Assembly (NCBI RefSeq): GCF_004217145.1
Contig: NZ_SHKR01000013.1
Location: forward strand, 1,076,581 to 1,140,580
Source of the DNA: Kribbella rubisoli
GTDB taxonomy: Bacteria > Actinomycetota > Actinomycetes > Propionibacteriales > Kribbellaceae
Length of the DNA: 64,000 nucleotides
Direction of reading: 5' to 3'
This document shows, piece after piece, positions 55,276 to 63,949 of this stretch. Below the pieces are notes generated by a model. That model saw only the letters and a program-made list of their open reading frames with translations. It did no database searches and had not been told where the DNA came from. How positions within the stretch are numbered: the stretch's first letter is position 1; each line of letters begins with the position of its first letter. The position numbers were made by a program, and so were the translations under genes.

Positions 55276-56165
55276 AACGCCTGCCTCTCGCGGTAGCCGT
55301 CGTGCTGTGCGTGCTGTTGGCCAGCGGCTGTGCGTCGAACAGCTCGCCGACTGTCGCCGCACCGGCGCCGCCGACGACGACGCCAACCCCCACGCCGACG
55401 CCGGTCGCGGTGGTGAGCACGCCGTCGGATCCGATCTCGATCGACCTCGCGGACGGCGTCATCCACAACAAGCTCTACACCGCGGGCAAGGTGCCGGCGG
55501 TGCGGTGCTCGTTGCCGCGGCCCGACCTGACGTCCAAGGCGGGGATGGTCGCGTACGCCAAGGTGCTGGTCGCGTGCATGGACAAGGCGTGGGCGCCGAT
55601 GGTGGAGAAGTCCGACGCCTACCTGGTGCCGCCGGAGGTCTTCGCCTACAGCGTGCGCCACCCCAAGGCCACGCCGGAGTGCCTGGACCCGCCGGCGAAC
55701 TCCGACGCGTTCTACCACTGGAGCGGCATGACCGGGAAGATCTGCATCGAGTGGGAGGAGTTCCTCGAGGCGGGCGATCCGGTGGAGAACCTGATCGACT
55801 TCGAGCAGCTCGTCGCGCACGAGTACGGCCATCACGTCCAGCGGTCGGTCGGCATTCTCACGCTGTACAACGAACTGATGCGCGGGAAGTCCGAGGCCGG
55901 CCAGCTCGAGGTCATGCGCCGCAAGGAACTGCAGGCGAGCTGCTTGGGCGCCGCGTTCCTGGGCGCCAACAAACAAACCTTCTCCCTGTCCGGCCGCCGT
56001 CTCGCCCTCTGGCGCTCGATCGTCCAGCACGTCGGCGACGAATACAGCACGGTCCGGGACCACGGCTCCCGCAAGAACCACGGCTACTGGACGATCCGAG
56101 CCTTCGCCACCACCACCCCTGCCTCCTGCAACACCTTCACCGCCCCAGCAAAGCGAGTCAGCTGA
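55272..56165 (+). CDS. Lipoprotein neutral zinc metallopeptidase (array gene D)
   Basis: 297 residues. Lipobox ASGC (Cys20), a Thr/Pro linker, then LVAHEYGHHVQRSVG (His183, Glu184, His187) and ELQASCLGAAFLGAN (Glu219). ATGA overlap with gene C. The Cys residues around VRCSLP and ACMDKAW match those in the siblings and probably form a conserved disulfide. Confidence 0.87.
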   Translation: MKRLPLAVAVVLCVLLASGCASNSSPTVAAPAPPTTTPTPTPTPVAVVSTPSDPISIDLADGVIHNKLYTAGKVPAVRCSLPRPDLTSKAGMVAYAKVLVACMDKAWAPMVEKSDAYLVPPEVFAYSVRHPKATPECLDPPANSDAFYHWSGMTGKICIEWEEFLEAGDPVENLIDFEQLVAHEYGHHVQRSVGILTLYNELMRGKSEAGQLEVMRRKELQASCLGAAFLGANKQTFSLSGRRLALWRSIVQHVGDEYSTVRDHGSRKNHGYWTIRAFATTTPASCNTFTAPAKRVS

Positions 56166-56166
56166 A

Positions 56167-57039
56167 ATGCCCGGTACGCCGAAACGCGCCGCCCTCGCCG
56201 CCGCAGCCGCCCTCTGCGTGCTGTTCGCAGGCGCTTGTACGCCGGACGGGACTCCGCACGTCGCCGCACCGACACCGACCGTTGCGCCGACTGCACCGCC
56301 GCGGACTCCCGTCGCGCGAGCGGTCGCTGAGCCGGCGCCGATCAAGGACGAGTTTCTGCTGTACAACCCGCTGTACCGCGCCGGGCAGGTCACAGCCGTC
56401 AGCTGTTCGTTGCCCACCGCCAAGCTCTCGAACCAGCAGGCGATGATCAGGTACGCCACCGCGTTCGTTTCGTGCCTGAACAAGGGCTGGGGGCCGATCG
56501 TCACCCGCGCAGGCTTCGATTTCGTCCCACCGGAGGCCGTTTACCCATCTCCGCCTGGCACCAAGACTGCCTGCGGCCCGATGGAGAAGGGGTACTACGG
56601 CTTGTACTGCGACTCCAACCGAGGCATCTATTTCAACTGGCCGGAGTACGTCGTCCCGGGTGCCACCCAGGAAGACACCGCAGCGTCGGTGCAGTGGCTC
56701 ATCGCCCACGAGTACGGCCATCACGTGCAGTGGCTGACCGGTATCGCCGACGACTACGGCGCCCGCTACGGGGCCGCCGACGGGGCCGCCGCGGAGAAGG
56801 TCGAGGAGAACCGCAGCGAGATGCAGGCGCACTGCTTCGCCGCTGCCTTCTTCGGCGCCAATCAGAAGACATTCCGGATCCGCGGTGAACGGCTCTCGCA
56901 CTACGGGCATCCCGGCTACGACCGTGGGGCGGCGGACTCGATCAACTTCGACCACTGGCTGCGGCAGGCGTTCAAGGCGAGGGGACCGAGCGGCTGCAAC
57001 ACCTGGGCTGCGCCGGCGAGCAGCGTCACTGGAGTTTGA
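56167..57039 (+). CDS. Lipoprotein neutral zinc metallopeptidase (array gene E)
   Basis: 290 residues. Lipobox AGAC (Cys24), linker, WLIAHEYGHHVQWLTG (His181, Glu182, His185), and EMQAHCFAAAF (Glu218). It starts 1 bp after gene D and its 3' end overlaps the opposing GNAT gene by 14 nt. It is the last gene of the array. Confidence 0.87.
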   Translation: MPGTPKRAALAAAAALCVLFAGACTPDGTPHVAAPTPTVAPTAPPRTPVARAVAEPAPIKDEFLLYNPLYRAGQVTAVSCSLPTAKLSNQQAMIRYATAFVSCLNKGWGPIVTRAGFDFVPPEAVYPSPPGTKTACGPMEKGYYGLYCDSNRGIYFNWPEYVVPGATQEDTAASVQWLIAHEYGHHVQWLTGIADDYGARYGAADGAAAEKVEENRSEMQAHCFAAAFFGANQKTFRIRGERLSHYGHPGYDRGAADSINFDHWLRQAFKARGPSGCNTWAAPASSVTGV

Positions 57040-57481
57040 GTTTGAAGCCCTCGTGGGAGTTTGTGAAGCCCAGGTTTTCGTAGAAGCGGTGGGCGTTGGT
57101 GCGGGTTTTGTCCGAGGTGAGTTGGACCAGGGTGCAGCCTCGGGTGCGGGATTCTTCGATGGCCCATCGGATGAGCTCGGTGCCGAGGCCCGAGCCGCGG
57201 GCGGGTGCGGCGACCCGGACGGCTTCGATCAGGCCGCGGGTGGAGCCTCGGCGGGACAGGCCGGGGATGATCGTCAGCTGCAGCGTGCCGATCACCTCAT
57301 CGTTGCGATCGGCAACCATCAGCAACTGGTTGGGATCACCATCGATCTGCTCGAAGGCGGCCAGGTACGGCGTGAGATCGTCGAGGGACTCGCGGGTGGC
57401 GCCGAGCTGGTCGTCGGCGATCATCGCGACGATCGGGCCGACATCGGCGGCGGTGGCGCGGCGGATCACGGTTTCGGGCAT
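57026..57481 (-). CDS. GNAT family N-acetyltransferase
   Basis: 151 residues. Acetyl-CoA motif A is visible as VRVAAPARGSGLGTELIRWA, with the later RFYENLGFTNSHEGFKL typical of motif B. It converges on and overlaps the end of the peptidase array. The acceptor is unknown. Confidence 0.9.
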   Translation of the reverse strand: MPETVIRRATAADVGPIVAMIADDQLGATRESLDDLTPYLAAFEQIDGDPNQLLMVADRNDEVIGTLQLTIIPGLSRRGSTRGLIEAVRVAAPARGSGLGTELIRWAIEESRTRGCTLVQLTSDKTRTNAHRFYENLGFTNSHEGFKLKLQ

Positions 57482-57661
57482 GGTCGCAGCATCTCAAACT
57501 TATGCAAACACTTTTCCTAGGGGGACCCGCCGTACCGGGCTGTTTGCCCTGCGCAACCAAGGGTACGAGTGATACTGGACACCACTGCATCCGCCCGTGT
57601 GCCGGGGTCGTGTGCAGTGCTGCGCGACAGCGGATGCGGGCCAAGTCGGAAGGAAGTCCCG

Positions 57662-58489
57662 ATGTCCGCATTAGCGATCGACTTCACCGGGCCGTTCGAA
57701 GATGCCTTCAGCAAATTGCTGTCGTTCATCCCGAACCTGCTCGGCGGTCTGGTCATCCTGGTGGTCGGCTACTTCGTAGCCAAAGTGCTCGGCAAACTCG
57801 TCGGCAAGCTCCTCGGCCGGGTCGGCTTCGACCACTGGATGGAAAGAGCCGGCGTCTCCGGTGTGCTGCAACGGTCGGGCACGGGGCTGACCGCTTCGGC
57901 GATGCTGGGCAAGGTCGTGTTCTGGTTCGTGTTCCTGATCAGCTTCACGATGTTCGCCTCCGCACTCGGCGTGCCGGAGATCTCGAACTTCATGAGCAAC
58001 ATGCTCGGCTACATCCCGCGGATCTTCGCCGCGATCGTGATCATCTGCCTGGCGGCGCTGTTCGCGAACTTCCTGGCCGCGATCATCCGCGGTGCCACCG
58101 GCAACGAAACGCTCGCCAAGGTGGGCAAGTACGCGATCCTCGTGTACGCCGCGTTCGCCGCGCTGACCCAGCTCGGTATCGCGGTTCAGTTGACCGGCAA
58201 CACGCTGCTGATCGTGCTCGCCGGCGCCGCGCTCGCCCTCGGTCTTGCTTTCGGCCTCGGGGGCCGCGAGATGGCCGGCCGCGCATTGGCCAACCTGTTC
58301 GACCGCGAGAAGATGATGAAGCCGACCGCGGACCAGAGCCCGATGAGCGGTACGCCGTCGTACCCGGCTCAAGGCGGCTACGACAACGGCTATCAGCAGC
58401 CCATGCCGCCCCAGCAGCCCCCGGCCGCACACAGCGCCGGTTACTCCAACGGGACCCAGCCCACCGGTAACTGGCAGTCGGGGCAGTAA
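57662..58489 (+). CDS. Mechanosensitive-channel-like membrane protein
   Basis: 275 residues with about five membrane helices, of the conserved TM-helix type (LLGGLVILVVGYFVAKVLGK; IPRIFAAIVIICLAALFANF; LAGAALALGLAFGLGGREMA). The last resembles the pore helix of small-conductance channels. The C-terminal 60 residues are Pro/Gln/Gly-rich and disordered. GGAAGGAAG stands before the ATG. The cytoplasmic beta domain of MscS is absent. Confidence 0.83.
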   Translation: MSALAIDFTGPFEDAFSKLLSFIPNLLGGLVILVVGYFVAKVLGKLVGKLLGRVGFDHWMERAGVSGVLQRSGTGLTASAMLGKVVFWFVFLISFTMFASALGVPEISNFMSNMLGYIPRIFAAIVIICLAALFANFLAAIIRGATGNETLAKVGKYAILVYAAFAALTQLGIAVQLTGNTLLIVLAGAALALGLAFGLGGREMAGRALANLFDREKMMKPTADQSPMSGTPSYPAQGGYDNGYQQPMPPQQPPAAHSAGYSNGTQPTGNWQSGQ

Positions 58490-58513
58490 ATCCGCAGTAG
58501 TTCTCCTCAAGGC

Positions 58514-58541
58514 GGGCGGCGATCCTACCGGGTTGCCGCCC
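58514..58541. terminator. Bidirectional hairpin between convergent genes
   Basis: GGGCGGC-GATCC and GGTTGCCGCCC form a stem between the channel-like gene and the opposing gene at 58550. The T-run is weak (GTCCCTTGTC). Confidence 0.6.
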
Positions 58542-58549
58542 GTCCCTTG

Positions 58550-59080
58550 TCAGCTCTCCGAGGCGTCAGGCCCGGCTTCGCGAACGTCCTCGACCTTCCG
58601 CATCGCTTCGCGGAGGTCGGACAGCCAGGTTTCGCTGTGCTGGGCGACCAGTTTGACGCACCAGCCGAGGGCGTCGCTGCGGGAGCGGGCTACGCCGGCG
58701 TCGACGAGGGTGTCGAGGACCTGGCGTTCGGGCTGGCGGAGGCGGGTCATCACCGGCGCGGACAGTGAGGTGAAGATGGTCCTGGTCTCGCCACAGCGGA
58801 CGCCCCAGGCGACCTTGCGGCGGGTGGCGTGCTCGAGCTCGCGGGCGATCTCTATCCGGTGGTCGCGGGTGTCCTCGCGGAACTGCTTCACCCGGCCCGC
58901 CTCGGCGGAGGAGCGCTCGGCGTCGCTCACGTCCTTGCTCTGCTCGGGTGCGGGGATCCGGCCGACGATCAGGATCTCGTCCCGGTCGATCGACAGCTCG
59001 GTCTCACCCTCGAACCAGTCGCCCGGCAACCGCCCGGTCAGCCAGCCCCGCACCTTCTCCTGCTCAGTCTGTGTACTCAT
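58550..59080 (-). CDS. Small protein, possible autoregulated DNA-binding protein
   Basis: 176 residues. The middle is charged and helical, and the C-terminal part (RQVLDTLVDAGVARSRSDAL, then GWCVKLVAQHSETW) resembles a ribbon-helix-helix-like segment. The start is at 59080, where a perfect 16-bp palindrome ends in the ATG itself, so expression is probably leaderless and self-controlled. I do not recognise the N-terminal part (WLTGRLPGDWFEGETELSID). Whether it is one half of a toxin-antitoxin pair cannot be told; no partner gene is adjacent. Confidence 0.65.
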   Translation of the reverse strand: MSTQTEQEKVRGWLTGRLPGDWFEGETELSIDRDEILIVGRIPAPEQSKDVSDAERSSAEAGRVKQFREDTRDHRIEIARELEHATRRKVAWGVRCGETRTIFTSLSAPVMTRLRQPERQVLDTLVDAGVARSRSDALGWCVKLVAQHSETWLSDLREAMRKVEDVREAGPDASES

Positions 59081-59095
59081 GTAATCATGATTACA
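59080..59095. promoter_or_regulatory. Perfect palindrome over the start codon
   Basis: TGTAATCATGATTACA, a perfect 16-bp palindrome whose last base is the A of the ATG of the gene at 58550-59080. It also supplies a TAATCA-like -10 box 7 nt before the start. A protein bound here would block transcription, most simply the gene's own product. Confidence 0.8.
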
Positions 59096-59119
59096 CCTCA
59101 ACGGGACGAGCTCAAGCAA

Positions 59120-59839
59120 TCAGCGGTACTGCACCGTGTACGCCGCGTGCGCGTCGCCTTGGGACAGCCCGATGTTCGAAACACCGATCACCAGCGTGTG
59201 CTTGGTGACGTCGTTCCGGTACGTCACGTACGTCGTACCGGCCGCGCCTTCGGTGGAGATGCGCGTCCAGTGCGCTCCGCCCTTCGCGGCGACCTTGTGC
59301 AGCTGTGCGGCCGCGGTCGGCGTCGCGTAGTACGCAGTCCACTTCGTGTCGCCGCGTCCCCAGGCCCGAACCAGATTGTCCGACCATTGGACCGCGTTCC
59401 AGGCCTGCGGCTCGCCGCTGAACTTCGCGGTGTACGCCGCGTGCCAGCCGTTCGCCGCGCGCAGACCGACGTTCTGTACGCCGATCGTGAGGTTCCCGCC
59501 GCGAGCGTCGTCGTGGTACGTCACGTAGATCGTCCCTGCGGCGCCTTCGGTCGAGACCCGGCGCCAGTGGATGCCGCCAGGCAACGCCTGTCCGTAGAGC
59601 GTGCGGGTGACGGCCGTCGACGCGTAGCAGTTGGCGGTTGCGGTCGCACCGCTGCCCCACGCCCGCACCAAGCGGTCGGCGTAGGCCGCCGCGGAGATGT
59701 TCGTCGCAGACGCAAGCCGGCTACAGCTGGCCGTCGTCGTGGTTGCGGTGGCCGGCGCTCCGGCCGCGGTGAGAACGAATGGCGCGCTCACCGCGAGTGC
59801 CGTCGTACCGCCCAGACCTATGATCCTTCGAATCATCAT
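59120..59839 (-). CDS. Secreted protein with two tandem repeats
   Basis: 239 residues with a signal peptide (about 1-33). The mature part is two copies of a domain of about 95 residues: ADRLVRAWGSG ... HWRRVSTEGAAGTIYVTYHD ... AAYTAKF and SDNLVRAWGRG ... HWTRISTEGAAGTTYVTYRN ... AAYTVQY. Each copy keeps the same order of motifs, so the repeat is real. No enzyme motif is seen; perhaps an extracellular binding protein. Confidence 0.78.
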   Translation of the reverse strand: MMIRRIIGLGGTTALAVSAPFVLTAAGAPATATTTTASCSRLASATNISAAAYADRLVRAWGSGATATANCYASTAVTRTLYGQALPGGIHWRRVSTEGAAGTIYVTYHDDARGGNLTIGVQNVGLRAANGWHAAYTAKFSGEPQAWNAVQWSDNLVRAWGRGDTKWTAYYATPTAAAQLHKVAAKGGAHWTRISTEGAAGTTYVTYRNDVTKHTLVIGVSNIGLSQGDAHAAYTVQYR

Positions 59840-59931
59840 CGACCTCCCGAGTGGATGTGGTCCTACTCGTGGGACGCCACATCACACGCGGGAGTTTGCA
59901 TTACTGGCCAATGAAACAGGGCTGCAATGTG

Positions 59932-60936
59932 TCAAGCAGCCGGTGGCGGCGCAAAGGCTGCGCGTAACCGCTCCTGTGCACTTGCCCCAGCAGCCGTATG
60001 GTCCAGACCGAGCAACGCTGCACCTACTACCGGCGGTACGTCGACCACACGCGGGACCGCCTTCGGAGCAACCTCGGCGAGCAGACGCGTGACGCGGTCG
60101 AGCAGAACGGAGTGTCCCGCGGTCAGAACGCCACCGCCGAGTACGACGGTGACGTGCTCGCCCAGCAGTTCGAGCCGCCGCAGCGCGCTGACTGCCATCG
60201 CGACGATCTCCTCGGCCTGTTGCTGAATGATGCCCAAGGCAACAGTGTCGCCGGCGGCCGCGACCTGGAACAGCACGGGCCCGGCCTCCAGTTGCCGCTC
60301 GGCCGGGATGTCGCCGAAGTGGAACGCCTCGATCAGCGCGGCCAGCGACGGCATCCCGTAGTGCATCGGGAGCGCGGTGAGCAGTGCGGTCGCCGGACCG
60401 CGGCCGTCCTCTGCGCGCGACGCCGACCAGAACGCCTCTTCGGCCAGCTGCGCACCACCGCCCCAGTCGCCGGTCAGCTTGCCCAGCGCCGTGAAGCGAG
60501 CGGTCCGTCCGTCCGGCAACATCCCGGAGCAGTTGATCCCCGCACCGCACACCACTGCCACACCACGCGGTTCGTCTACTCCGGAACGCAGCAGCGCGAA
60601 CGTGTCGTTGGTGACGTACACCGACTCCGCCCAGCCGCACTCCTCGAAGACAGTGGTCAACTGCTCGACTTCGATCGGCAGGTCGGCGTTCGCCAGGCAC
60701 GCCGAGATCTGCTGCACCAGAGGTACGTCGCCGAGGCGCAGTCCGGCTTCTGCAGCGGCTGCCCGCACCAGCGGCTCCAGTCCGGCCACTGCAGCGACAG
60801 ACCCTAGCTTCTGCGGCTCGAATCCGCCGCCACGCGCCGTACCGAGCACTGTCCCGTCTGCGGCGACCAGTGCGACGTCGGTCTTGCTGTTGCCGGCGTC
60901 GAAGGCGAGGACTCCGCCCGGGACTAGCGCGCCCAC
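59932..60936 (-). CDS. BadF/BadG-type kinase, probable N-acetylglucosamine kinase
   Basis: 334 residues of the ASKHA fold. The N-terminal phosphate loop is LAFDAGNSKTDVALV; the second is VVCGAGINCSGML; the third is VVLGGGVLTAG. BadF-type kinases of this kind phosphorylate GlcNAc or related sugars. The GTG start overlaps the GH4 stop by 13 nt, so it acts with that hydrolase and the ROK regulator in one unit. Confidence 0.85.
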   Translation of the reverse strand: MGALVPGGVLAFDAGNSKTDVALVAADGTVLGTARGGGFEPQKLGSVAAVAGLEPLVRAAAAEAGLRLGDVPLVQQISACLANADLPIEVEQLTTVFEECGWAESVYVTNDTFALLRSGVDEPRGVAVVCGAGINCSGMLPDGRTARFTALGKLTGDWGGGAQLAEEAFWSASRAEDGRGPATALLTALPMHYGMPSLAALIEAFHFGDIPAERQLEAGPVLFQVAAAGDTVALGIIQQQAEEIVAMAVSALRRLELLGEHVTVVLGGGVLTAGHSVLLDRVTRLLAEVAPKAVPRVVDVPPVVGAALLGLDHTAAGASAQERLRAAFAPPPAA

Positions 60937-62180
60937 GGAAGGTACGCCTTGTTGTGCGCAAGCAGCTTGTCGGTCAGCTCTTGTGCGAGCGAGATCTGCC
61001 CGACCAGAGGATGTGCCAGCAGTGCCCGGAACACGCGCTCGGATCCACCCTTCACAGCGGCCTCCAGCGCCAGGTCCTCGTACGCCGTGACGTGCGCGAC
61101 CAGTCCGGCGTACAAAGGCTCCAGGGGGGCGACGGGCTCCGGCGTCGTTCCCTCTGCGCCGACTGTGGCAGGCACCTCGATGACAGCATCGTCAGCGAGG
61201 AAGGGGAACGTGCCGTTGTTGAGGGTGTTCACCACCTGCACGTCGCCGGTGTTGTTGAGCAGTGACGACGCCAGTGCGACAGCGGCCTCGGAGTAGTACG
61301 CGCCGCCGCGCTTCTCGAGCAGTGCGGGCTTCTCGTCGAGCTTCGGGTCGGCGTACATGTCCAGCAGCTCTTTCTCGAGAGCTGCGACCTCTGCGGCGCG
61401 AGAAGGCTTGGTGAGCAGCTCTTTCACCACTGCGTCGTGCGCGTAGTAGTAACGCAGGTAGTACGACGGCACAACGCCCAGCTCGCGTACGACGTCGGCC
61501 GGCAGGATCAGGTCCTCGGACAGCTCGTCCAGGTGCTCGGCGAGCAGCTTCGGCAGCATGTCCTCGCCGTTGACGCGGACCGCGCGCTCCCAGGTCAGGT
61601 GGTTCAACCCCACGTGGTCCAGCGACACCTCTTCCGGCGTGACTCCGAGCATGGCGGCGAACCGACGCTGGAACCCGATCGCCACGTTGCACAGCCCGAC
61701 GGCCTTGTGCCCGTGCGACAACAACGCACGGGTCACGATCCCCACCGGGTTGGTGAAGTCGATGATCCAGGCGTCCGGATTGGTACGCCGTACTCGCTCT
61801 GCGATGTCCAGCACGACCGGCACGGTCCGCAGCGCCTTCGCGAGACCACCGGCGCCCGTTGTCTCCTGGCCGACACAGCCGCACTCCAGCGGCCACGTCT
61901 CGTCCTCGTTACGCGCAGCCTGCCCGCCGACGCGCAGCTGAAGCAGTACGGCGTCCGCGCCCTCGATACCCGCGTCCAGATCGGATGTGGTGATCACGCG
62001 GCCGGCATGCCCTTGTTTTGCGAAGATCCGGCGGGCCAGGCCGCCGACCAGCTCGAGCCGGTCCGCCGCCGGGTCGACCAGCACCAGCTCCGAGACCGGC
62101 AACGTGTCCCGCAACCGGGCGAAGCCGTCGACGAGCTCGGGCGTGTAGGTGGACCCGCCACCAACGACTGTGAGTTTCAT
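60924..62180 (-). CDS. GH4 family 6-phospho-beta-glucosidase-like enzyme
   Basis: 418 residues. NAD-binding GGGSTYTPEL (7-16) and metal-site LCNVAIGFQRR (Cys) with LNHLTW (His) identify GH4, which needs NAD and Mn and works by an oxidation-elimination route on phosphorylated or other glycosides. Its neighbours (a ROK regulator and a sugar kinase) suggest chitobiose or beta-glucoside use. Confidence 0.92.
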   Translation of the reverse strand: MKLTVVGGGSTYTPELVDGFARLRDTLPVSELVLVDPAADRLELVGGLARRIFAKQGHAGRVITTSDLDAGIEGADAVLLQLRVGGQAARNEDETWPLECGCVGQETTGAGGLAKALRTVPVVLDIAERVRRTNPDAWIIDFTNPVGIVTRALLSHGHKAVGLCNVAIGFQRRFAAMLGVTPEEVSLDHVGLNHLTWERAVRVNGEDMLPKLLAEHLDELSEDLILPADVVRELGVVPSYYLRYYYAHDAVVKELLTKPSRAAEVAALEKELLDMYADPKLDEKPALLEKRGGAYYSEAAVALASSLLNNTGDVQVVNTLNNGTFPFLADDAVIEVPATVGAEGTTPEPVAPLEPLYAGLVAHVTAYEDLALEAAVKGGSERVFRALLAHPLVGQISLAQELTDKLLAHNKAYLPWAR

Positions 62181-62190
62181 GCTGTGGCTC

Positions 62191-63378
62191 CTAGGTGACA
62201 GGTGGACCGGCGGTGTCGAAGACCTCGTCGCGGGTCGTGCTCAGTGCGGACTGCAGTGCTCCGGAGAGCACGGGATCGGTGCTGATCGCGGTCATCAGCA
62301 GCTGCGGCCGCGGTACGGCCAAATCGGCGAGCTCGTCCTGGACGAGGCCGCGCAGACGTTCGCCACCTGCGGTGATGACACCGCCGGCGAGCACGATCAG
62401 CTCCGGGTCGACGACTGCGACGACCGCGGCCAGACCGACGGCCAGCCGGTGCGCGAACTCCTTCAGTACGGCGTCGCCCGCGCCCTCGGTCTGCAGCGCG
62501 GCCGCGATCGCGGCTTCCGCCGTACGTGCCTTGAGGCCGTGTTCGCGGGCGAGCTCCAGGACCGGCTCGCCACCGGCGAGCTCCTGGAAACCGCCGGCGT
62601 TGTTGCGCCCGACGTTGCGGACCAGCGGCGTACCCGGGAGCGGCAGGAACGCCACCTCACCCGCGCCGCCGGTCGCACCGCGGTGCAGGCGGCCGTTGAT
62701 CACGATCGCGGCGCCGATGCCTTCCTCGCCCCAGAGCAGCACGAAGTTGTCGTGCTCGCGGGCGTGGCCGATGCGCTGCTCGGCGATCGCGGCCAGGTTG
62801 ACGTCGTTCTCGACCTCCAGCGGTACGGCGATCGCGGCGGCCAGCTCCTCGAGCAGGTGCGGCGCGTGCCAGCCGGGTAGGTGGGTCGCGTACCGCAGCC
62901 GGCCGGTCGTCGGGTCGAAGCCGCCCGGCGTACCGATCGAGACCCGGTGCAGGCGTTCGCGATTCAGGCCCGCCTCGCCGGCTGCGCCCTCGATCGCCTT
63001 GACCACCCGGTCGACGGTGCCCTTGGCGCTGCGGCCCGGCGTGGCCAGCTCGTACTCGCCGACCACCTTGCCGGTCAGGTCCGCGACGGCCGCCCGGATC
63101 CGGGCCGGTGTGACGTCGAGGCCCGCGACGTACGCGATGCCGCCGTTGATCTCGTACAGCTGCGCGTTCGGGCCGGGACGGCCTGCCGTGGTGCCGCTCG
63201 GGCGGACCAGATGGGCAGCCTCCAGCCGCGCGAGCAGTTGGGACGCAGTCGGCTTGGACAGACCGGTCAGGTTGCCCAGCGTGGTGCGGGAGAGCGGTCC
63301 CTGGCTGAGTAGCAGATCCAGGGCGGCGCGGTCGTTCATCGCGCGCAGCAGGCGCGGCGTTCCGGGTGTTGTTGCCAT
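62191..63378 (-). CDS. ROK family transcriptional regulator
   Basis: 395 residues. A winged HTH (DLLLSQGPLSRTTLGNLTGL, then SKPTASQLLARL) is followed by a ROK sugar-kinase-like domain (LDVTPARIRAAVADLTGK, ENDVNLAAIAEQRIG, GGAGEVAFLP). The usual CGCGRxGC zinc motif is missing (VGRNNAGGFQELAG). So it should bind DNA and sense a sugar, but the fold lacks the zinc site. It sits 10 bp before the GH4 gene and faces the truncated exporter across the operator at 63440. Confidence 0.9.
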   Translation of the reverse strand: MATTPGTPRLLRAMNDRAALDLLLSQGPLSRTTLGNLTGLSKPTASQLLARLEAAHLVRPSGTTAGRPGPNAQLYEINGGIAYVAGLDVTPARIRAAVADLTGKVVGEYELATPGRSAKGTVDRVVKAIEGAAGEAGLNRERLHRVSIGTPGGFDPTTGRLRYATHLPGWHAPHLLEELAAAIAVPLEVENDVNLAAIAEQRIGHAREHDNFVLLWGEEGIGAAIVINGRLHRGATGGAGEVAFLPLPGTPLVRNVGRNNAGGFQELAGGEPVLELAREHGLKARTAEAAIAAALQTEGAGDAVLKEFAHRLAVGLAAVVAVVDPELIVLAGGVITAGGERLRGLVQDELADLAVPRPQLLMTAISTDPVLSGALQSALSTTRDEVFDTAGPPVT

Positions 63379-63439
63379 GAGCCAACCCTGCCTCCCTTCG
63401 CCGCCCGCGGGTACTCGCCGCGCTGAATATGCGAACTGT

Positions 63440-63454
63440 TAGGAAAGTTTCCTA
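63440..63454. promoter_or_regulatory. ROK-type operator
   Basis: TAGGAAAGTTTCCTA: perfect 7-bp arms about a single G, with TTAA/TTA flanks. This is the typical site of actinobacterial ROK repressors. It lies 62 bp upstream of the ROK gene and 70 bp before the divergent exporter gene, so it could control both. Confidence 0.8.
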
Positions 63455-63523
63455 TTAACGCGAGACCGTACGGCGGACTTCGTCGGGTGTCAATCGGCGG
63501 CCCTCGGTTAGGGTTGCCTAACT

Positions 63524-63949
63524 ATGTCCACTGGGGAGTTGTTGAGGCGGGCGGTCCGGCGGCATCGGGGCAGGATGATCGCGGGCGTGCTGGTGCTGTC
63601 GTTGCATCAGGCGACCGAAGCGGCCGTGCCGGTGGCGATCGGTGTGTTCGTGGATCGCGCCGTGTCGACAGGACGCGTCGAGCCGCTGCTGTGGTGTGTG
63701 CTGATGATGGTCGTGCTGTTCGCCGTACTGTCGAACGCTTGGAAGACCGGTGCGCGGCAGGTCGTGTGGGCGATCGAGTACGAGACACACCTGCTCCGGC
63801 TGGAGATCGCGCAGCGGGTGCTGGACCCACGCGGTCACCGCACCGGGCTGCGGTCCGGTGAGCTGCTGTCGATCGCTACGTCGGACGCCGAGAAGGCCGC
63901 ACTGGTGGGCGGTTTCAAGGGGTCGTTGCAACACCGCCTTGGTTTCTAG
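63524..63949 (+). pseudogene. ABC exporter (TM domain), truncated by an insertion sequence
   Basis: The first 131 residues are the start of an ABC exporter (MSTGELLRRAVRRHRGRMIA; two membrane helices; then GLRSGELLSIATSDAEKAAL). From about 63918 the frame runs into insertion-sequence DNA and stops at 63949 after eight or nine foreign residues. The rest of the membrane domain and the ATPase are missing here; they may lie beyond the IS, outside the window. The ROK operator lies upstream. Confidence 0.78.

Noticed and set aside
51803..57039. Array as recent gene amplification by an IS
   Set aside because: No IS or identical stretches flank the copies and the proteins are strongly diverged.
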